Assembly (NCBI GenBank): GCA_027490725.1
Contig: JAIXXN010000078.1
Coordinates: 87,236 to 151,235, forward strand
Direction: 5' to 3'
DNA from: Oxalobacteraceae bacterium
GTDB lineage: Bacteria; Pseudomonadota; Gammaproteobacteria; Burkholderiales; Burkholderiaceae_D
DNA: 64,000 nucleotides
Position numbers and translations under genes: made by a program
Shown: positions 6,956 through 15,855 of the stretch, one piece after another
Layout: every line of letters starts with the position of its first letter
Numbering within the stretch: position 1 is the first letter of the stretch
Notes under the pieces: model-generated
The model's input: the letters and a program-made list of their open reading frames with translations, nothing else
Database searches by the model: none
Told to the model about the DNA's origin: nothing

Positions 6956-8704
6956 CTAGCGACGACGTGCCATGCTCAGCAGCACATCACGCAGCACCGC
7001 TGGCGCCACCGGCTTGGTCAGAAACACCAGCCCATGCTGGGCCGCATAATTACGCGGCGCCACATCCGTTTCACCACTGATCAGCATTACCGGCATACCT
7101 GATGCCTGTAAGTAGCTGGCCAGTGCCAGCCCTGCCGTCGGCGCACCCAGACGTACATCGCAAATCGCCACAGCGCAGTTGTCGGCCAGCTGGCGCGCCA
7201 CCTCCACCGTCTGCGCCCAGCACACCACACAGCCCCACGACTGTAGCAACTGACGCATACCATCACCGACCATCACGTCATCCTCGACCAACAGCACCTG
7301 CAAACCTGTCAGCCAATTCCGGGCTACGCTCCGATCCGCTTGCTGCGCCAGTTCTGCAGGCGCCACGTCATGGCCGCGTTCCGCCAACGGCGCTGCCACC
7401 GATCGGGTCAGCGTTACCTGCATGCAGCAGCCTGCGCCACGCTGCGAACGCACGCTGATCGCGCCGCCCTGCAGTTCCGTGAGCCGTTTGGCGATTGCCA
7501 GCCCCAGCCCGAAACCCTGAGCCGATGATCTGGCCACATTATCGAGCTGCACAAATTCGCTAAAGATCAGTGCCTGATCTGCCTCGCTGATGCCGCAGCC
7601 GGCATCGCGCACCTGTATCCGCCAATGCGCACCGGCCGGCCGCACCGCCAGCACCACGGCGCGGCCGGGCGGTGAAAATTTGATCGCATTGCCCAGTAAG
7701 TTAGACAGCACCCGTTTCAACATCAGCGCATCCGCATCGACCTGTTGCGCCGCCTGCACCAGCGCCACCAGTCGCACCCCGTTCTGCTCGGCCAGCGAGC
7801 TGTGCTCCAGCACCAGTTCCCGCAGCAGGGGCGCCAGCAACAAGGGCTGTACATCGGCCTGCTCCATATTCGCGTCCAGCCGCGCCAGATCGAGCACTTG
7901 CGTCAGCAGCGCATTCAGGGTTTCCCATGACAGCTTGATGCCGCGTACCGCCTGATGCGCCGACACATCGTCAGACTGCACCACCAGCCGTTTGACCGCC
8001 TCCAGATACAGGCCAATGGCATGCACCGGCTGGCGCAAATCATGGCTGATGGCTGCAAAGAAGCGCGCCTGCGCGTGCGTTACGGTGCTCAGGGCGCGTG
8101 CCTCACTTTCCGCCTGAATACGGGCGACAAACTGGCGCTGCATCAGGCGCGTCTGCACCGTCGCAATCTGCGCCAGCGGTATCGGAACGAAAATCGTGCA
8201 TAGCCCCAGCACCCAGATCGCGGGCTGACCCGCATCGATACCCTCGAGTATCATGCGGACCCCGGTCGGGGTCCCAAGTATCAACAGGGAAACCAGCAAA
8301 CGCAGCTTGTCGAAGCTCGAGAGATGGGCGGTCAGAATCGACGCAATGACAAACAAATACAGCGCCAGTAGCGCGTGCAGGCTGACATCGCCGGGGGTGT
8401 AAAAGAAGTAGGCAACGCTGGAGTTGGCCAGCATAAAAACCCAGATCAGACCGCGCAGCCGCCAGCGCCGCCGCGCCGCCGACAGTTGCTCGAAACGGGT
8501 ATGGCGGATGATCCAGATGCGCGCACTACCAATACCGGCAATCAGCAGCCACCACGTCAGGGGTTTCCAGTAAGGCAGAATGGTAGAAACAAAATAGCCG
8601 ATTCCGGCCAGAACCAGTAAGCCCCACGGGAAGGATGCCGCATCGGCCGGTAATTCTTCGGGATCGGGTTGAGTGTCGGCCAGCGGGGCCTCCAGCGCAG
8701 TCAT
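6956..8704 (-). CDS. Hybrid sensor histidine kinase/response regulator, 582 aa
   Basis: Membrane sensor kinase. Residues about 25-185 hold six hydrophobic segments without a large periplasmic domain. The HisKA box is FFAAISHDLRQPVH with phospho-acceptor His221; the ATPase domain shows the N-box NLLGNAIKF (about 335-343) and the G2 box GFGLGLAIA. A C-terminal receiver domain (about 467-580) has the acidic pair near 475, phospho-acceptor Asp516 in AICDVRLG and Lys564. The SHDLRQP form is typical of kinases paired with LuxR-type regulators. Its start overlaps the upstream LuxR-type gene by 4 bp, so the two are co-translated. Signal unknown. Confidence 0.9.
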   Translation of the reverse strand: MTALEAPLADTQPDPEELPADAASFPWGLLVLAGIGYFVSTILPYWKPLTWWLLIAGIGSARIWIIRHTRFEQLSAARRRWRLRGLIWVFMLANSSVAYFFYTPGDVSLHALLALYLFVIASILTAHLSSFDKLRLLVSLLILGTPTGVRMILEGIDAGQPAIWVLGLCTIFVPIPLAQIATVQTRLMQRQFVARIQAESEARALSTVTHAQARFFAAISHDLRQPVHAIGLYLEAVKRLVVQSDDVSAHQAVRGIKLSWETLNALLTQVLDLARLDANMEQADVQPLLLAPLLRELVLEHSSLAEQNGVRLVALVQAAQQVDADALMLKRVLSNLLGNAIKFSPPGRAVVLAVRPAGAHWRIQVRDAGCGISEADQALIFSEFVQLDNVARSSAQGFGLGLAIAKRLTELQGGAISVRSQRGAGCCMQVTLTRSVAAPLAERGHDVAPAELAQQADRSVARNWLTGLQVLLVEDDVMVGDGMRQLLQSWGCVVCWAQTVEVARQLADNCAVAICDVRLGAPTAGLALASYLQASGMPVMLISGETDVAPRNYAAQHGLVFLTKPVAPAVLRDVLLSMARRR

Positions 8705-9186
8705 TTCAGTGCTTCAGAAAAGCGGGCTGCCTGAGTCCGGTTGGTGAGATTCAATTGCTTGAACAGCTCACTCATGTAGTTCTTGACCGGTCCTGCGCTG
8801 AGTTTCAACTGCTGCGCGATGCTCTTGTTGGTCATGTCCAGACGCAGCAGACCGCGCATTTCTTCCAGTCTGGAGCTCAGTCTGGGATCGGTCGCGTAAC
8901 TCTTTTCACTGAATTGAACCAGCCCCGGTCGCCCGCCCGCCAGGCTGGCTTCGATGGCCGCCCGCATCTCGCCGGCGCTGGCATTCTTGGACAAAAAAAA
9001 GCACACGGAAGGCAAATTCAGACAGCGCCGTAGCAGATCCGGCGAGTCCAGCCCTGACACCACAACCACCGGAACCTTGGGGATCCGGCCCAGAATCTCC
9101 TGCAGGGCATCGCCGCGTTCCATTCCGGGCCTATTCAGATCGACCAATGCCGTCTGGGCCGCTACGGATAATATGGACTGGGGCAT
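8701..9186 (-). CDS. LuxR-family response regulator with shortened receiver, 161 aa
   Basis: Start placed at the ATG at 9186; a longer frame would run into the neighbouring permease gene. The C-terminal 60 residues form a LuxR/NarL helix-turn-helix (NKSIAQQLKLSAGPVKNYMS). The N-terminal part matches only the second half of a receiver: ALVDLNRPG (phospho-acceptor Asp), VVVVSG, and FFLSKNAS (conserved Lys). The first beta strand with the acidic pair that binds magnesium is absent, and the upstream sequence does not restore it. It probably works with the adjacent kinase, to which it is coupled by a 4-bp overlap, but phosphorylation may be impaired. Confidence 0.8.
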   Translation of the reverse strand: MPQSILSVAAQTALVDLNRPGMERGDALQEILGRIPKVPVVVVSGLDSPDLLRRCLNLPSVCFFLSKNASAGEMRAAIEASLAGGRPGLVQFSEKSYATDPRLSSRLEEMRGLLRLDMTNKSIAQQLKLSAGPVKNYMSELFKQLNLTNRTQAARFSEALK

Positions 9187-9247
9187 ATTGTGATTGTGAG
9201 CTTCCGAGGAATAGTGAACAAATGTGTTGTTCAATATACACTGAAAA

Positions 9248-10018
9248 TCAACTCTGGGCGCGAATATGCAGCCAGCGCGCATGCGCCATGCGGGCCAGAT
9301 AGTCCAGTGTATAGCCCAGCACACCAATCAGCACGATGGCCGCCATCAGTTCCGAATAGGCCAGCCGGTCACGCGCGTCAAGGATGAAATAACCCAGGCC
9401 TGCCGAGACACCCAGCATTTCCGCCGGCACCAGCACGATCCAGATAATCCCGATCGCCAGCCGCACACCGGTCAGCACATCGGCCGTAATCCCCGGCAGT
9501 ACGATGTGTAGCACGGTTTCGCGGCGGGTAGCCGACAGGCTGCGCGCCAGCAGCATCCAGTTCGGATCGAGTCTGGCCACGCCCGCTGCGGTATTGAGCA
9601 GAATCGGCCAGACCGCTGCAAACGCCAGCAGGAAGTACACCGGCGCGTCACCGACGCCGAGCGTCATCACGGCCAGCGGCATCCACGACAGCGGCGACAC
9701 CATGCGCAGCAACTGGAACAGCGGCATGGCAGCTGCAGCAAAGCGGCGCGAACTGCCGACCAGCACACCGAGCGGCACGCCCAGCAGCACCGCTGCCGAC
9801 AGGCCAATGCCCACCCGGCGCAGACTCAGAGCGACGTCGCGCCAGATGTCCGGTCCCTGCAGCATTTGCAGCAAAGCCTGTCCCGCCTGCAGCGGCGCAA
9901 ATGCGGCGGCTATCGGGGTGTCGCGTTGCAGCGCCATAATCCCCAGTTGCCACAGCAACAGCGCCACGGCGAAGCCGGCCAGCGGCAGCAAGGTACGTGC
10001 TTTCAGGCTGACCGTCAT
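9248..10018 (-). CDS. ABC transporter permease, SsuC/TauC/NrtB type
   Basis: Integral membrane protein of 256 aa with about six transmembrane segments and the binding-protein-dependent transport signature around residues 160-200 (LARSLSATRRETVLHIVLPG, the EAA loop contacting the ATPase). It is the last gene of the importer operon and follows the substrate-binding gene with no gap. The family imports sulfonates, taurine, nitrate, cyanate or aromatic compounds; the permease sequence does not tell which. Confidence 0.9.
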   Translation of the reverse strand: MTVSLKARTLLPLAGFAVALLLWQLGIMALQRDTPIAAAFAPLQAGQALLQMLQGPDIWRDVALSLRRVGIGLSAAVLLGVPLGVLVGSSRRFAAAAMPLFQLLRMVSPLSWMPLAVMTLGVGDAPVYFLLAFAAVWPILLNTAAGVARLDPNWMLLARSLSATRRETVLHIVLPGITADVLTGVRLAIGIIWIVLVPAEMLGVSAGLGYFILDARDRLAYSELMAAIVLIGVLGYTLDYLARMAHARWLHIRAQS

Positions 10019-11263
10019 TTAGATCGCCACAACTTCGCTGCGCAGCAGATTGGCAGGAAGACCGAAGGCTGCCGGGCCGCCCACCGCCATCATGGCTTTG
10101 CGTACGAAGCGGTCGTCCACCAGATCGCGCGCCACGAAGGCCGGATCGAGTTTCTGCAGGAAGCCGGTATCGCCTTCGAGGCGGGTGTTCTGCAGCGCCT
10201 TGACCATCTGCTCGGTGTAGGACGGGAACGGATACGGCTGGAAGTCGATACGGCGCTGGCCCCAGTCCTTGTGGGCGACGATGCCGCGTTTTTCGTAATC
10301 GGTGAAGTCGGTCACCGTCAGCACTTTCGACAGCACCTGCAACGAGTGCGGCGTGTAGCGATGCGCATCGCCCGACGACAGCAGGCGCGCCGTGTCGATC
10401 TGGCTGGAACGGGTCCAGTGCTGCGCCTTGACGATGGCGTTGGTCACGCGCTGCGCCCATTCAGGACGGGTGCTGATATCACGCTCGGACAGGAAGGTGA
10501 CGCAGCAGGCGTGGTTTTTCCACGCATCGCCGGAGAAGCGCAGCACCTGCCCCACGCCCGCCGTCTCGGCCAGTGCGTTGAACGGTTCGGCCACGATGAA
10601 GCCGGCAATCGCCTTGCTAGCCAGCGCCGACACCATTTCGGCTGGCGGCAGCACGATCAGATTCACTTCCTTGGCGCCGATGGCACCGTCGCGGCCTTTG
10701 GCCACCACACTCAAGCCGTTTTTGCTCAGGATCTGCTGCAGCAGCACGTTGTGGATCGAGTACCAGAACGGGATCGCCACCGTGCGGCCGCCGAGGTCGG
10801 TGACGCGGTTGATGTCCTTGGCGACCGTCAGAGCCGAGCCATTGATGTGGTTCCATGCCACCACTTTGGCGGGGAATTTGGCGCCATAACGCACCGACAC
10901 GGTAGCCGGCGACAGCAGGTGGATGACATTGACCTGACCGGAGACAAACGCTTCGATGATCTGCGCCCAGCTACGGAACAGACGCGGCGCTTCGGCCTGC
11001 AGGCCTTCCGCTTCGAACAGCTTGCGGCCATGCGCTACCAGCAGCGGCGTGGCGTCGGTGATCGGCAGGTAGCCGATCTTGACCGGCTGGTCATCGCCCT
11101 TGGGCCCCTGCTGCGCCATCGCGTCGCCCGCAAACAGCAGCGGCGCCGAGGCGCCAGCCGCCGTCAGCGCCGACATGCGCAGGAAGTCGCGCCGCGTCAT
11201 ACCGCAGTCGCAATCGGAAGAAGCGCAGATATGGTAAGGATTGGAGCCGCTGGATACTGTCAT
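10019..11263 (-). CDS. ABC transporter substrate-binding protein with Tat signal
   Basis: Periplasmic binding protein of the NrtA/SsuA/TauA class, 414 aa. A twin-arginine motif TRRDFLRM begins at residue 23, followed by a hydrophobic stretch ending AMA. Before it lies an unusual cysteine-rich leader (CASSDCDC). The body has VKIGYLPITDATPLLVAHG, the usual start of the mature domain in NMT1/NrtA-like proteins. The Tat signal suggests export in folded form, perhaps with cofactor or metal. It sits between the ATPase and permease genes. The substrate is unknown; the adjacent flavin enzyme points to an organic sulfur or similar compound, by inference. Confidence 0.9.
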   Translation of the reverse strand: MTVSSGSNPYHICASSDCDCGMTRRDFLRMSALTAAGASAPLLFAGDAMAQQGPKGDDQPVKIGYLPITDATPLLVAHGRKLFEAEGLQAEAPRLFRSWAQIIEAFVSGQVNVIHLLSPATVSVRYGAKFPAKVVAWNHINGSALTVAKDINRVTDLGGRTVAIPFWYSIHNVLLQQILSKNGLSVVAKGRDGAIGAKEVNLIVLPPAEMVSALASKAIAGFIVAEPFNALAETAGVGQVLRFSGDAWKNHACCVTFLSERDISTRPEWAQRVTNAIVKAQHWTRSSQIDTARLLSSGDAHRYTPHSLQVLSKVLTVTDFTDYEKRGIVAHKDWGQRRIDFQPYPFPSYTEQMVKALQNTRLEGDTGFLQKLDPAFVARDLVDDRFVRKAMMAVGGPAAFGLPANLLRSEVVAI

Positions 11264-11295
11264 GGCGTACTTTCGAAAAAAGGGAAGATAAAAAA

Positions 11296-12075
11296 TCAGG
11301 CGCTACTGCGCTCGCCCAGCAGGGCGGCCAGAATTTCCAGCCGCAGCGTGCTGACGGCGGCAGCGTGGGCAATGCGTGGTTGTGGCAGGTCGACCTGCCA
11401 TTCGCGGACGATGCGGCCCGGCTGGCCACCCATCAGCACAATGCGGTCCGCCACCAGTATCGCTTCGTCGATATCGTGCGTTACCAGCAGCACGGCGCTA
11501 TGCCAGCGGTGCACCACCTCGACCAGCAGGGTTTGCATTTCGGCGCGGGTAATCGCATCGAGCGCGGAGAATGGTTCGTCGGCGAACAGCAGTTCCGGCT
11601 CGCGCGCCAGCGCGCGAGCCAGCGCGACGCGCTGCGCCATGCCACCCGACAGCGCGGCCGGATAGCGGCGCTCGCAACCGGCCAGACCGACGGCATCAAT
11701 CGCCTGCTGCACGCGCTGCGCACGCTGGGCCGGCGTGATCTCCGGCTGGCGCGAGAAATCCAGCCCGAAGCCGACATTACCGGCCACTGTCAGCCACGGC
11801 AACAGGCTGGCTTGCTGGAACACCAGCGCGCTGCGCGGACTCGGTTCCGTCAGCGGCGCGTCGAGGAAGCTGATCTGCCCCGACGAGGGAGCCTGCAGTC
11901 CGGCCAGCACGCGCAACAAGGTAGACTTGCCGCAGCCGCTACCGCCCAGCAGACAGACGATTTCGCGTGGACGTATGGTCAGCGAAATATCTTCAAAGGT
12001 CTCGACACAGCCCGGGTAGGCAAAGCGCAAGGCGCTGGCCAGCAGCGCCGGATGATCGGCTGCGCGTTCGCTCAT
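11296..12075 (-). CDS. ABC transporter ATP-binding protein, SsuB/TauB type
   Basis: Cytoplasmic ATPase of 259 aa. Walker A is GGSGCGKST (about 44-52), the Q-loop LVFQQASLLPW, the signature LSGGMAQRV (about 143-151), Walker B LLFADEPFSALD and the switch VTHDIDEA. These place it in the nitrate/sulfonate/taurine importer group. It overlaps the upstream acyl-CoA-dehydrogenase-like gene by 4 bp and is followed by the binding protein, forming one operon. Confidence 0.95.
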   Translation of the reverse strand: MSERAADHPALLASALRFAYPGCVETFEDISLTIRPREIVCLLGGSGCGKSTLLRVLAGLQAPSSGQISFLDAPLTEPSPRSALVFQQASLLPWLTVAGNVGFGLDFSRQPEITPAQRAQRVQQAIDAVGLAGCERRYPAALSGGMAQRVALARALAREPELLFADEPFSALDAITRAEMQTLLVEVVHRWHSAVLLVTHDIDEAILVADRIVLMGGQPGRIVREWQVDLPQPRIAHAAAVSTLRLEILAALLGERSSA

Positions 12076-13139
12076 GGCCGGGCAGCCGCCTGTTGCGCCA
12101 GTGCGGCCTGCAGCTGGGTCAGGCTAGGCGTAATCACGGGGATAAAGGCCGACTCGCGCCAGCGTCGCCCGAAGCCGCGCTGATGCCCCACGAGATAGGC
12201 CAGTCCGCCTTTGGCCTGCAGTTCCAGCGTCAGCGCCTGCTGCACCGATTCGGCCAGCGCGATACGCAAGCGGAACAAATCGGCGGCCTGACGTACGAAG
12301 CGGCCATCGGCCACACCTTCCAGCAGCGCGGCAACCTGCTGCGCCAGCAAAGCTTGCGCTTCGGCGATGCGCTCGCTGAGCTGACCACGGTGAGTGCCAG
12401 CCAGTGTGGCAGCAACCTTCAGACTGGCGCGCGCCAGCCCGATCGACATCCCGCACTGCATGCCGAGGAAGGCAGGCCGCACTTGCGGCAGCCAGACCGG
12501 CGCATCGGCGCTGATCACGTCGTCCGCATTGACGGCCACCTGCTCGAGTTTCACGGCTGCCGTATGGCTGCTGCACAGGGCGATCAGTTCCAGATTGGCG
12601 CTACGCTGCACGCCAGCGGCCTTGCTGTCGAAGGCGACGATGATGGGCGCACCGCCATCAGTCGGCGCCACTGCTGCGGCAGCAGTAAAGTGCGCCGGAT
12701 GCAGATTGGTGACCCACGCCAGCTGGCCATTCAGCTGCCAGCCGCCAGTGGCTGCATCGGCAGCGGCGCTAATCTGCAGCGGCTCCATCCCGGACAGGAA
12801 TTTCATCGCGTTGGACAGACCGGTGGCACCGGCCAGACGGCCATTGAGTAGTTGCGGCATCAGGCGCTGGCACAGCGCCGTATTCGGGCTTTGCAGCAGG
12901 TATTCGATAAACGTGCGCTGGCCCCAGTAGACAAAGGCTGCCGTCACCGATTGCTCGGCGACGTCGGCAATCGCGCAGATGGCATCGCCAACGCTGCCGC
13001 CGTCGCCACCGAGCGCCTGCGGCACGCCGACACGGAAGCGCCCAGCGGCGGCCAGTGCCGGCATCAGTTCATCGGCCAAATGCTGTTCCTGATCGAGCGT
13101 ATCGGCATGCTGTTCCAGCCAGTCGTGTAGGGCCACCAT
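12072..13139 (-). CDS. Acyl-CoA dehydrogenase-like flavoprotein (SfnB/DszC-like)
   Basis: A 355-aa member of the acyl-CoA dehydrogenase fold: N-terminal helical domain (1-110), central beta domain (about 120-230) and C-terminal helical domain. It is shorter than classical enzymes (about 380-400 aa), and no catalytic Glu in the usual helix context is obvious, which fits the flavin monooxygenase branch (SfnB, DszC) that oxidises sulfur compounds or amines rather than acyl-CoA. It is joined by a 4-bp overlap to an SsuB-like ATPase gene, so it may act on the imported compound. The exact reaction is not known. Confidence 0.75.
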   Translation of the reverse strand: MVALHDWLEQHADTLDQEQHLADELMPALAAAGRFRVGVPQALGGDGGSVGDAICAIADVAEQSVTAAFVYWGQRTFIEYLLQSPNTALCQRLMPQLLNGRLAGATGLSNAMKFLSGMEPLQISAAADAATGGWQLNGQLAWVTNLHPAHFTAAAAVAPTDGGAPIIVAFDSKAAGVQRSANLELIALCSSHTAAVKLEQVAVNADDVISADAPVWLPQVRPAFLGMQCGMSIGLARASLKVAATLAGTHRGQLSERIAEAQALLAQQVAALLEGVADGRFVRQAADLFRLRIALAESVQQALTLELQAKGGLAYLVGHQRGFGRRWRESAFIPVITPSLTQLQAALAQQAAARP

Positions 13140-13141
13140 GG

Positions 13142-13696
13142 TTAGATCGCGCCAGGCAGGTAAGGCGTCAGTTGCGGATTGACGGGCGTGCCAGCCAGAC
13201 TATTAGCGAAGTTGCACAGCGTGGCCAGACTGATACCCAGTACCACTTCCAGTGCCTGCTGCTGGTTGTAACCAGCGTTCAGGAAGGCTTGCAGTTCGGC
13301 GTCATCGACGGCGCCACGGCGCGCGATCACGGCGCTGGCGAAGCTGGCCACGGCATCGAATTTTGCGTCGCCGGTAGCAGTACCCGTTTGCAGGGCGCGC
13401 ACCAGTTCCACCGGCTAGCCGGCTTTCTTCAGAGCGATGGCGGTATGACCGGCGATGCAGAAGTCGCAGCCGTGGATGCGCGCAGCGGTAATCTGTACCA
13501 CTTCGCGTTCGGCCAGCGTCAGGCTGGCGCGCGCGTTGATGCCGGACACCGTCATATAGGTTTCCAGCGCCACCGGCGCATTCGCCAGCACACCGATCAG
13601 GTTAGGCAGGAAGCCATTGTTGGCGATGGCTTTTTCAACGAAGGCGCGGCTATCGGCCGGCGCGGTTTCAGCAGTTTGCAGGGTCAGGCGGGACAT
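13142..13696 (-). pseudogene. AhpD/carboxymuconolactone-decarboxylase-like gene with in-frame amber codon
   Basis: Reading from the ATG at 13696, 93 codons encode an AhpD-like fold with the redox motif CDFC (Cys77, Cys80) and His84. A TAG at 13415-13417 interrupts the frame, after which the same frame continues for 91 codons (PVELVRALQTG onward) to a normal stop at 13142. Both halves belong to one peroxidase-like family protein of about 184 aa. The catalytic motif lies before the stop, so a truncated product is possible. It heads the operon with the flavin enzyme and ABC importer, where it may remove peroxides or act as a reductase. A point mutation or a base-call error are the simplest explanations. 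Confidence 0.8.
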
Positions 13697-13787
13697 GGTC
13701 GTCTTTCATGGACAGTGAATCACTATTATCGTCAGTGCAAGGCTATGCCGCCATACTGTTTCGTCGTCATCTCTTGCTCAAACGTCT

Positions 13788-14702
13788 TTATCCGGTTTTG
13801 CGTAACTGGCGCCGGTAAGCGCCCGGCTGGGCCCCGACGATGCGCTTGAACGCTCGGGTGAAGGCGGCACTGGACTGATAACCGACCTGCCCGGCCACCT
13901 GCTCGACTGACTCGCCTTGACCTAGACGCGTTGCGGCGGCGCTCATCCGCAGACGCAGCAGGAAGCGCGCCGGCGAAATGCCGCTGATGCTGGTGAAGTG
14001 TTTGCAGAAGGCGGCGCGCGACATATGCGCCACCTGCGCCATGCGGGCGATGCTCCAGTCGTCGGCCGGCTGGCGCAGCATACGCTCGAGCAGCTCGGAA
14101 AATTCACCATGCTGTGCCAGTGCCAGCAGGCCAACCGCGACCGCCTCGCCCTGCGTGGCCTGACGGATCAGATAAAACAGCAGCAACTCCACCAGTCGCA
14201 CGATCAGTGCCGAAGGCCGTAGCGGATCGCCACCCGCTTCGGCGATGATCATGTCGAACAGCGCGGCGGTATGGCGCGCATGCGCCGCGTCGCTGCGACA
14301 CACCAGATGTTCGGGGAAGGTATCGATCACCAGCGGGCTCAAGGCGCCACGGAAACGGAAAAAGCCGCAGGCTAGTCCGGTGCCACTGCCGTCATCCTCG
14401 CCATCGAGGGGCTGGATTACCGGCCCGCCGATGGTCGCGGCAGGATCGGCATAGGGGCTGAGGAAATGCGGCGCGCCATGCATCAGGAACACGCCATCGC
14501 GCGCACGCAGCAGCACCGGCGGCTGGCCGTCGCAATGCAGGTAGCAGCTGCCCTGCAGAATCATATGGAAACTGGCCATGTCGCTGCCAGCGGTCGACGC
14601 CCTCCACGGACCGCAATAGCGGCCCACATGCAACGCTGCCGCATCGAGTTCTATGCTCGTGAGCAACAATTGGGCGAGTTCTTCGGAGGCGACCGGTTCC
14701 AT
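13788..14702 (-). CDS. AraC-family transcriptional regulator with cupin domain
   Basis: A 304-aa regulator. The N-terminal half is a cupin-like effector domain (SFHMILQGSCYLH, then GDG-type turns) of the AraC_binding/cupin_6 type. The last 100 residues hold two helix-turn-helix units: WSIARMAQVAHMSRAAFCKH and VEQVAGQVGYQSSAAFTRAF. It lies 91 bp upstream of the ABC/flavin operon on the same strand and is the obvious candidate to control it. The ligand is unknown; the cupin type often senses small organic or reactive compounds. Confidence 0.9.
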   Translation of the reverse strand: MEPVASEELAQLLLTSIELDAAALHVGRYCGPWRASTAGSDMASFHMILQGSCYLHCDGQPPVLLRARDGVFLMHGAPHFLSPYADPAATIGGPVIQPLDGEDDGSGTGLACGFFRFRGALSPLVIDTFPEHLVCRSDAAHARHTAALFDMIIAEAGGDPLRPSALIVRLVELLLFYLIRQATQGEAVAVGLLALAQHGEFSELLERMLRQPADDWSIARMAQVAHMSRAAFCKHFTSISGISPARFLLRLRMSAAATRLGQGESVEQVAGQVGYQSSAAFTRAFKRIVGAQPGAYRRQLRKTG

Positions 14703-15021
14703 AAAGTCTGGACTTAAAGACTAGGATTGTATGTCGTCTGTCGCAGCGCCGACAGGACAGTTTGCGCATATGCATATGCGCTGAATCGCACTCGCCCTGG
14801 TGCAGCTTGCCGCCCCGGCACACGGTACTTCGCGGTGCGCAGCACAGCACCGCCGCGAAAGATGCGCTGTATGTGAGAATGTGTGACCTTCCCGCTCATC
14901 CCATCTGTTAGGCTGCATCCCTTGACTCATCGGCCGGAACGCTGCGTCACCACCGGCAGGCATGCGCAACACTTGGGTACGCATGCCTGCCTGTCGCCCA
15001 GATTTAACCAGAGGATCAGGT
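14703..15021. other. Divergent promoter region, no gene
   Basis: About 320 bp between the AraC gene (minus) and the rhombotarget lipoprotein gene (plus). It holds an 18-bp perfect palindrome, listed separately. Short open frames here have neither ribosome binding sites nor protein-like composition. Confidence 0.5.
14764..14781. promoter_or_regulatory. 18-bp perfect palindrome, candidate operator
   Basis: GCGCATATGCATATGCGC is fully self-complementary. It lies 62 bp upstream of the AraC start and about 240 bp upstream of the lipoprotein start. A binding site for a dimeric regulator is likely from symmetry, but the protein is unknown. Confidence 0.4.
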
Positions 15022-15855
15022 ATGCACTACATAAAAACTTTCATCGTTGCGCTGCTACTGGCGCTGTTAGGCGGCTGCGCGTTCTGGGGTTCCGGACACC
15101 GCGCCCAGCAAAACGGCAGCGTGGTGGACTACCTTTACCCGAACGCGAAACAGGCGCCCATGCTGCAAGCGGGCGTTACCCAGCTGCGTCCGCCCGTCCG
15201 GGTCGGCATCGCCTTTGTACCGGGCGCTGGCTGGGGTGGCGCCCTGAGCGAGCAGCAGAAAACGCAACTGCTGGAACGCGTCAAAGCCTCGTTCGCCAAG
15301 CACGCTTACATCGGCAGCATCGAAATCATCCCGAGCGCCTACATGCAGGCACGCGGCGGCTTCGATAATCTGGATCAGGTCGCACGCATGTTCAACGTGG
15401 AAGTCGTGACCCTGCTGTCTTACGATCAGGTGCAGTTCAACGATACCAATGTGCTGTCCATGCTGTACTGGACCATCGTCGGCGCTTACGTGATTCAGGG
15501 GAATCAGTACGATATCCAGACCATGCTCGACGCTTCCGTGTTCGACGTGAAAAGCCGCAAGCTGCTATTCCGTGCCCCTGGCACCAGCCGGGTCGCTGGC
15601 AATGCCACCATGGCCGGTCTGAGCGCGAAATCGCGTGCGGCCCAGTCGGATGGCTATAACCAGGCCGTAGACCAGCTGATTCCCCACCTGCAGACGGAGC
15701 TGGATAATTTCCGCGAACGCCTGAAGGGCGATAGCTCTATCCAGATTCGCAACAAGGAAGGCTATCAAGGCGGCGGCGCTGCAGACTGGGGCCTGCTGGC
15801 ACTGGCAGGCTTGTTAGCCGCGCTGGTGGTTGGCAAACGTCGCCGCGCTGGCTAA
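15022..15855 (+). CDS. Rhombotarget lipoprotein
   Basis: A 277-aa lipoprotein. Start placed at MHYIKTF, with GAGG upstream, because it begins a lipoprotein signal ending LLGGC, lipidated Cys19. The body resembles the family of lipoproteins found next to rhombosortases (PVRVGIAFVPG, then VEVVTLLSYDQVQFND). The C-terminus is a sorting tail: GGGAADWG, a hydrophobic helix and the basic end GKRRRAG, like the GlyGly-CTERM signal. The rhombosortase gene follows at once, so the tail is presumably cut by it. A protein both N-terminally lipidated and C-terminally anchored is characteristic of this family. Confidence 0.85.
   Translation: MHYIKTFIVALLLALLGGCAFWGSGHRAQQNGSVVDYLYPNAKQAPMLQAGVTQLRPPVRVGIAFVPGAGWGGALSEQQKTQLLERVKASFAKHAYIGSIEIIPSAYMQARGGFDNLDQVARMFNVEVVTLLSYDQVQFNDTNVLSMLYWTIVGAYVIQGNQYDIQTMLDASVFDVKSRKLLFRAPGTSRVAGNATMAGLSAKSRAAQSDGYNQAVDQLIPHLQTELDNFRERLKGDSSIQIRNKEGYQGGGAADWGLLALAGLLAALVVGKRRRAG

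Noticed and set aside
9866..11665. Long plus-strand frame opposite the ABC operon
   Set aside because: It is the complement of strongly coding minus-strand genes and has only low-complexity, Arg/His/Gln-rich sequence.
14962..15021. Upstream ATG of the rhombotarget lipoprotein
   Set aside because: It would put 20 residues before a complete lipoprotein signal, so the later ATG is preferred.
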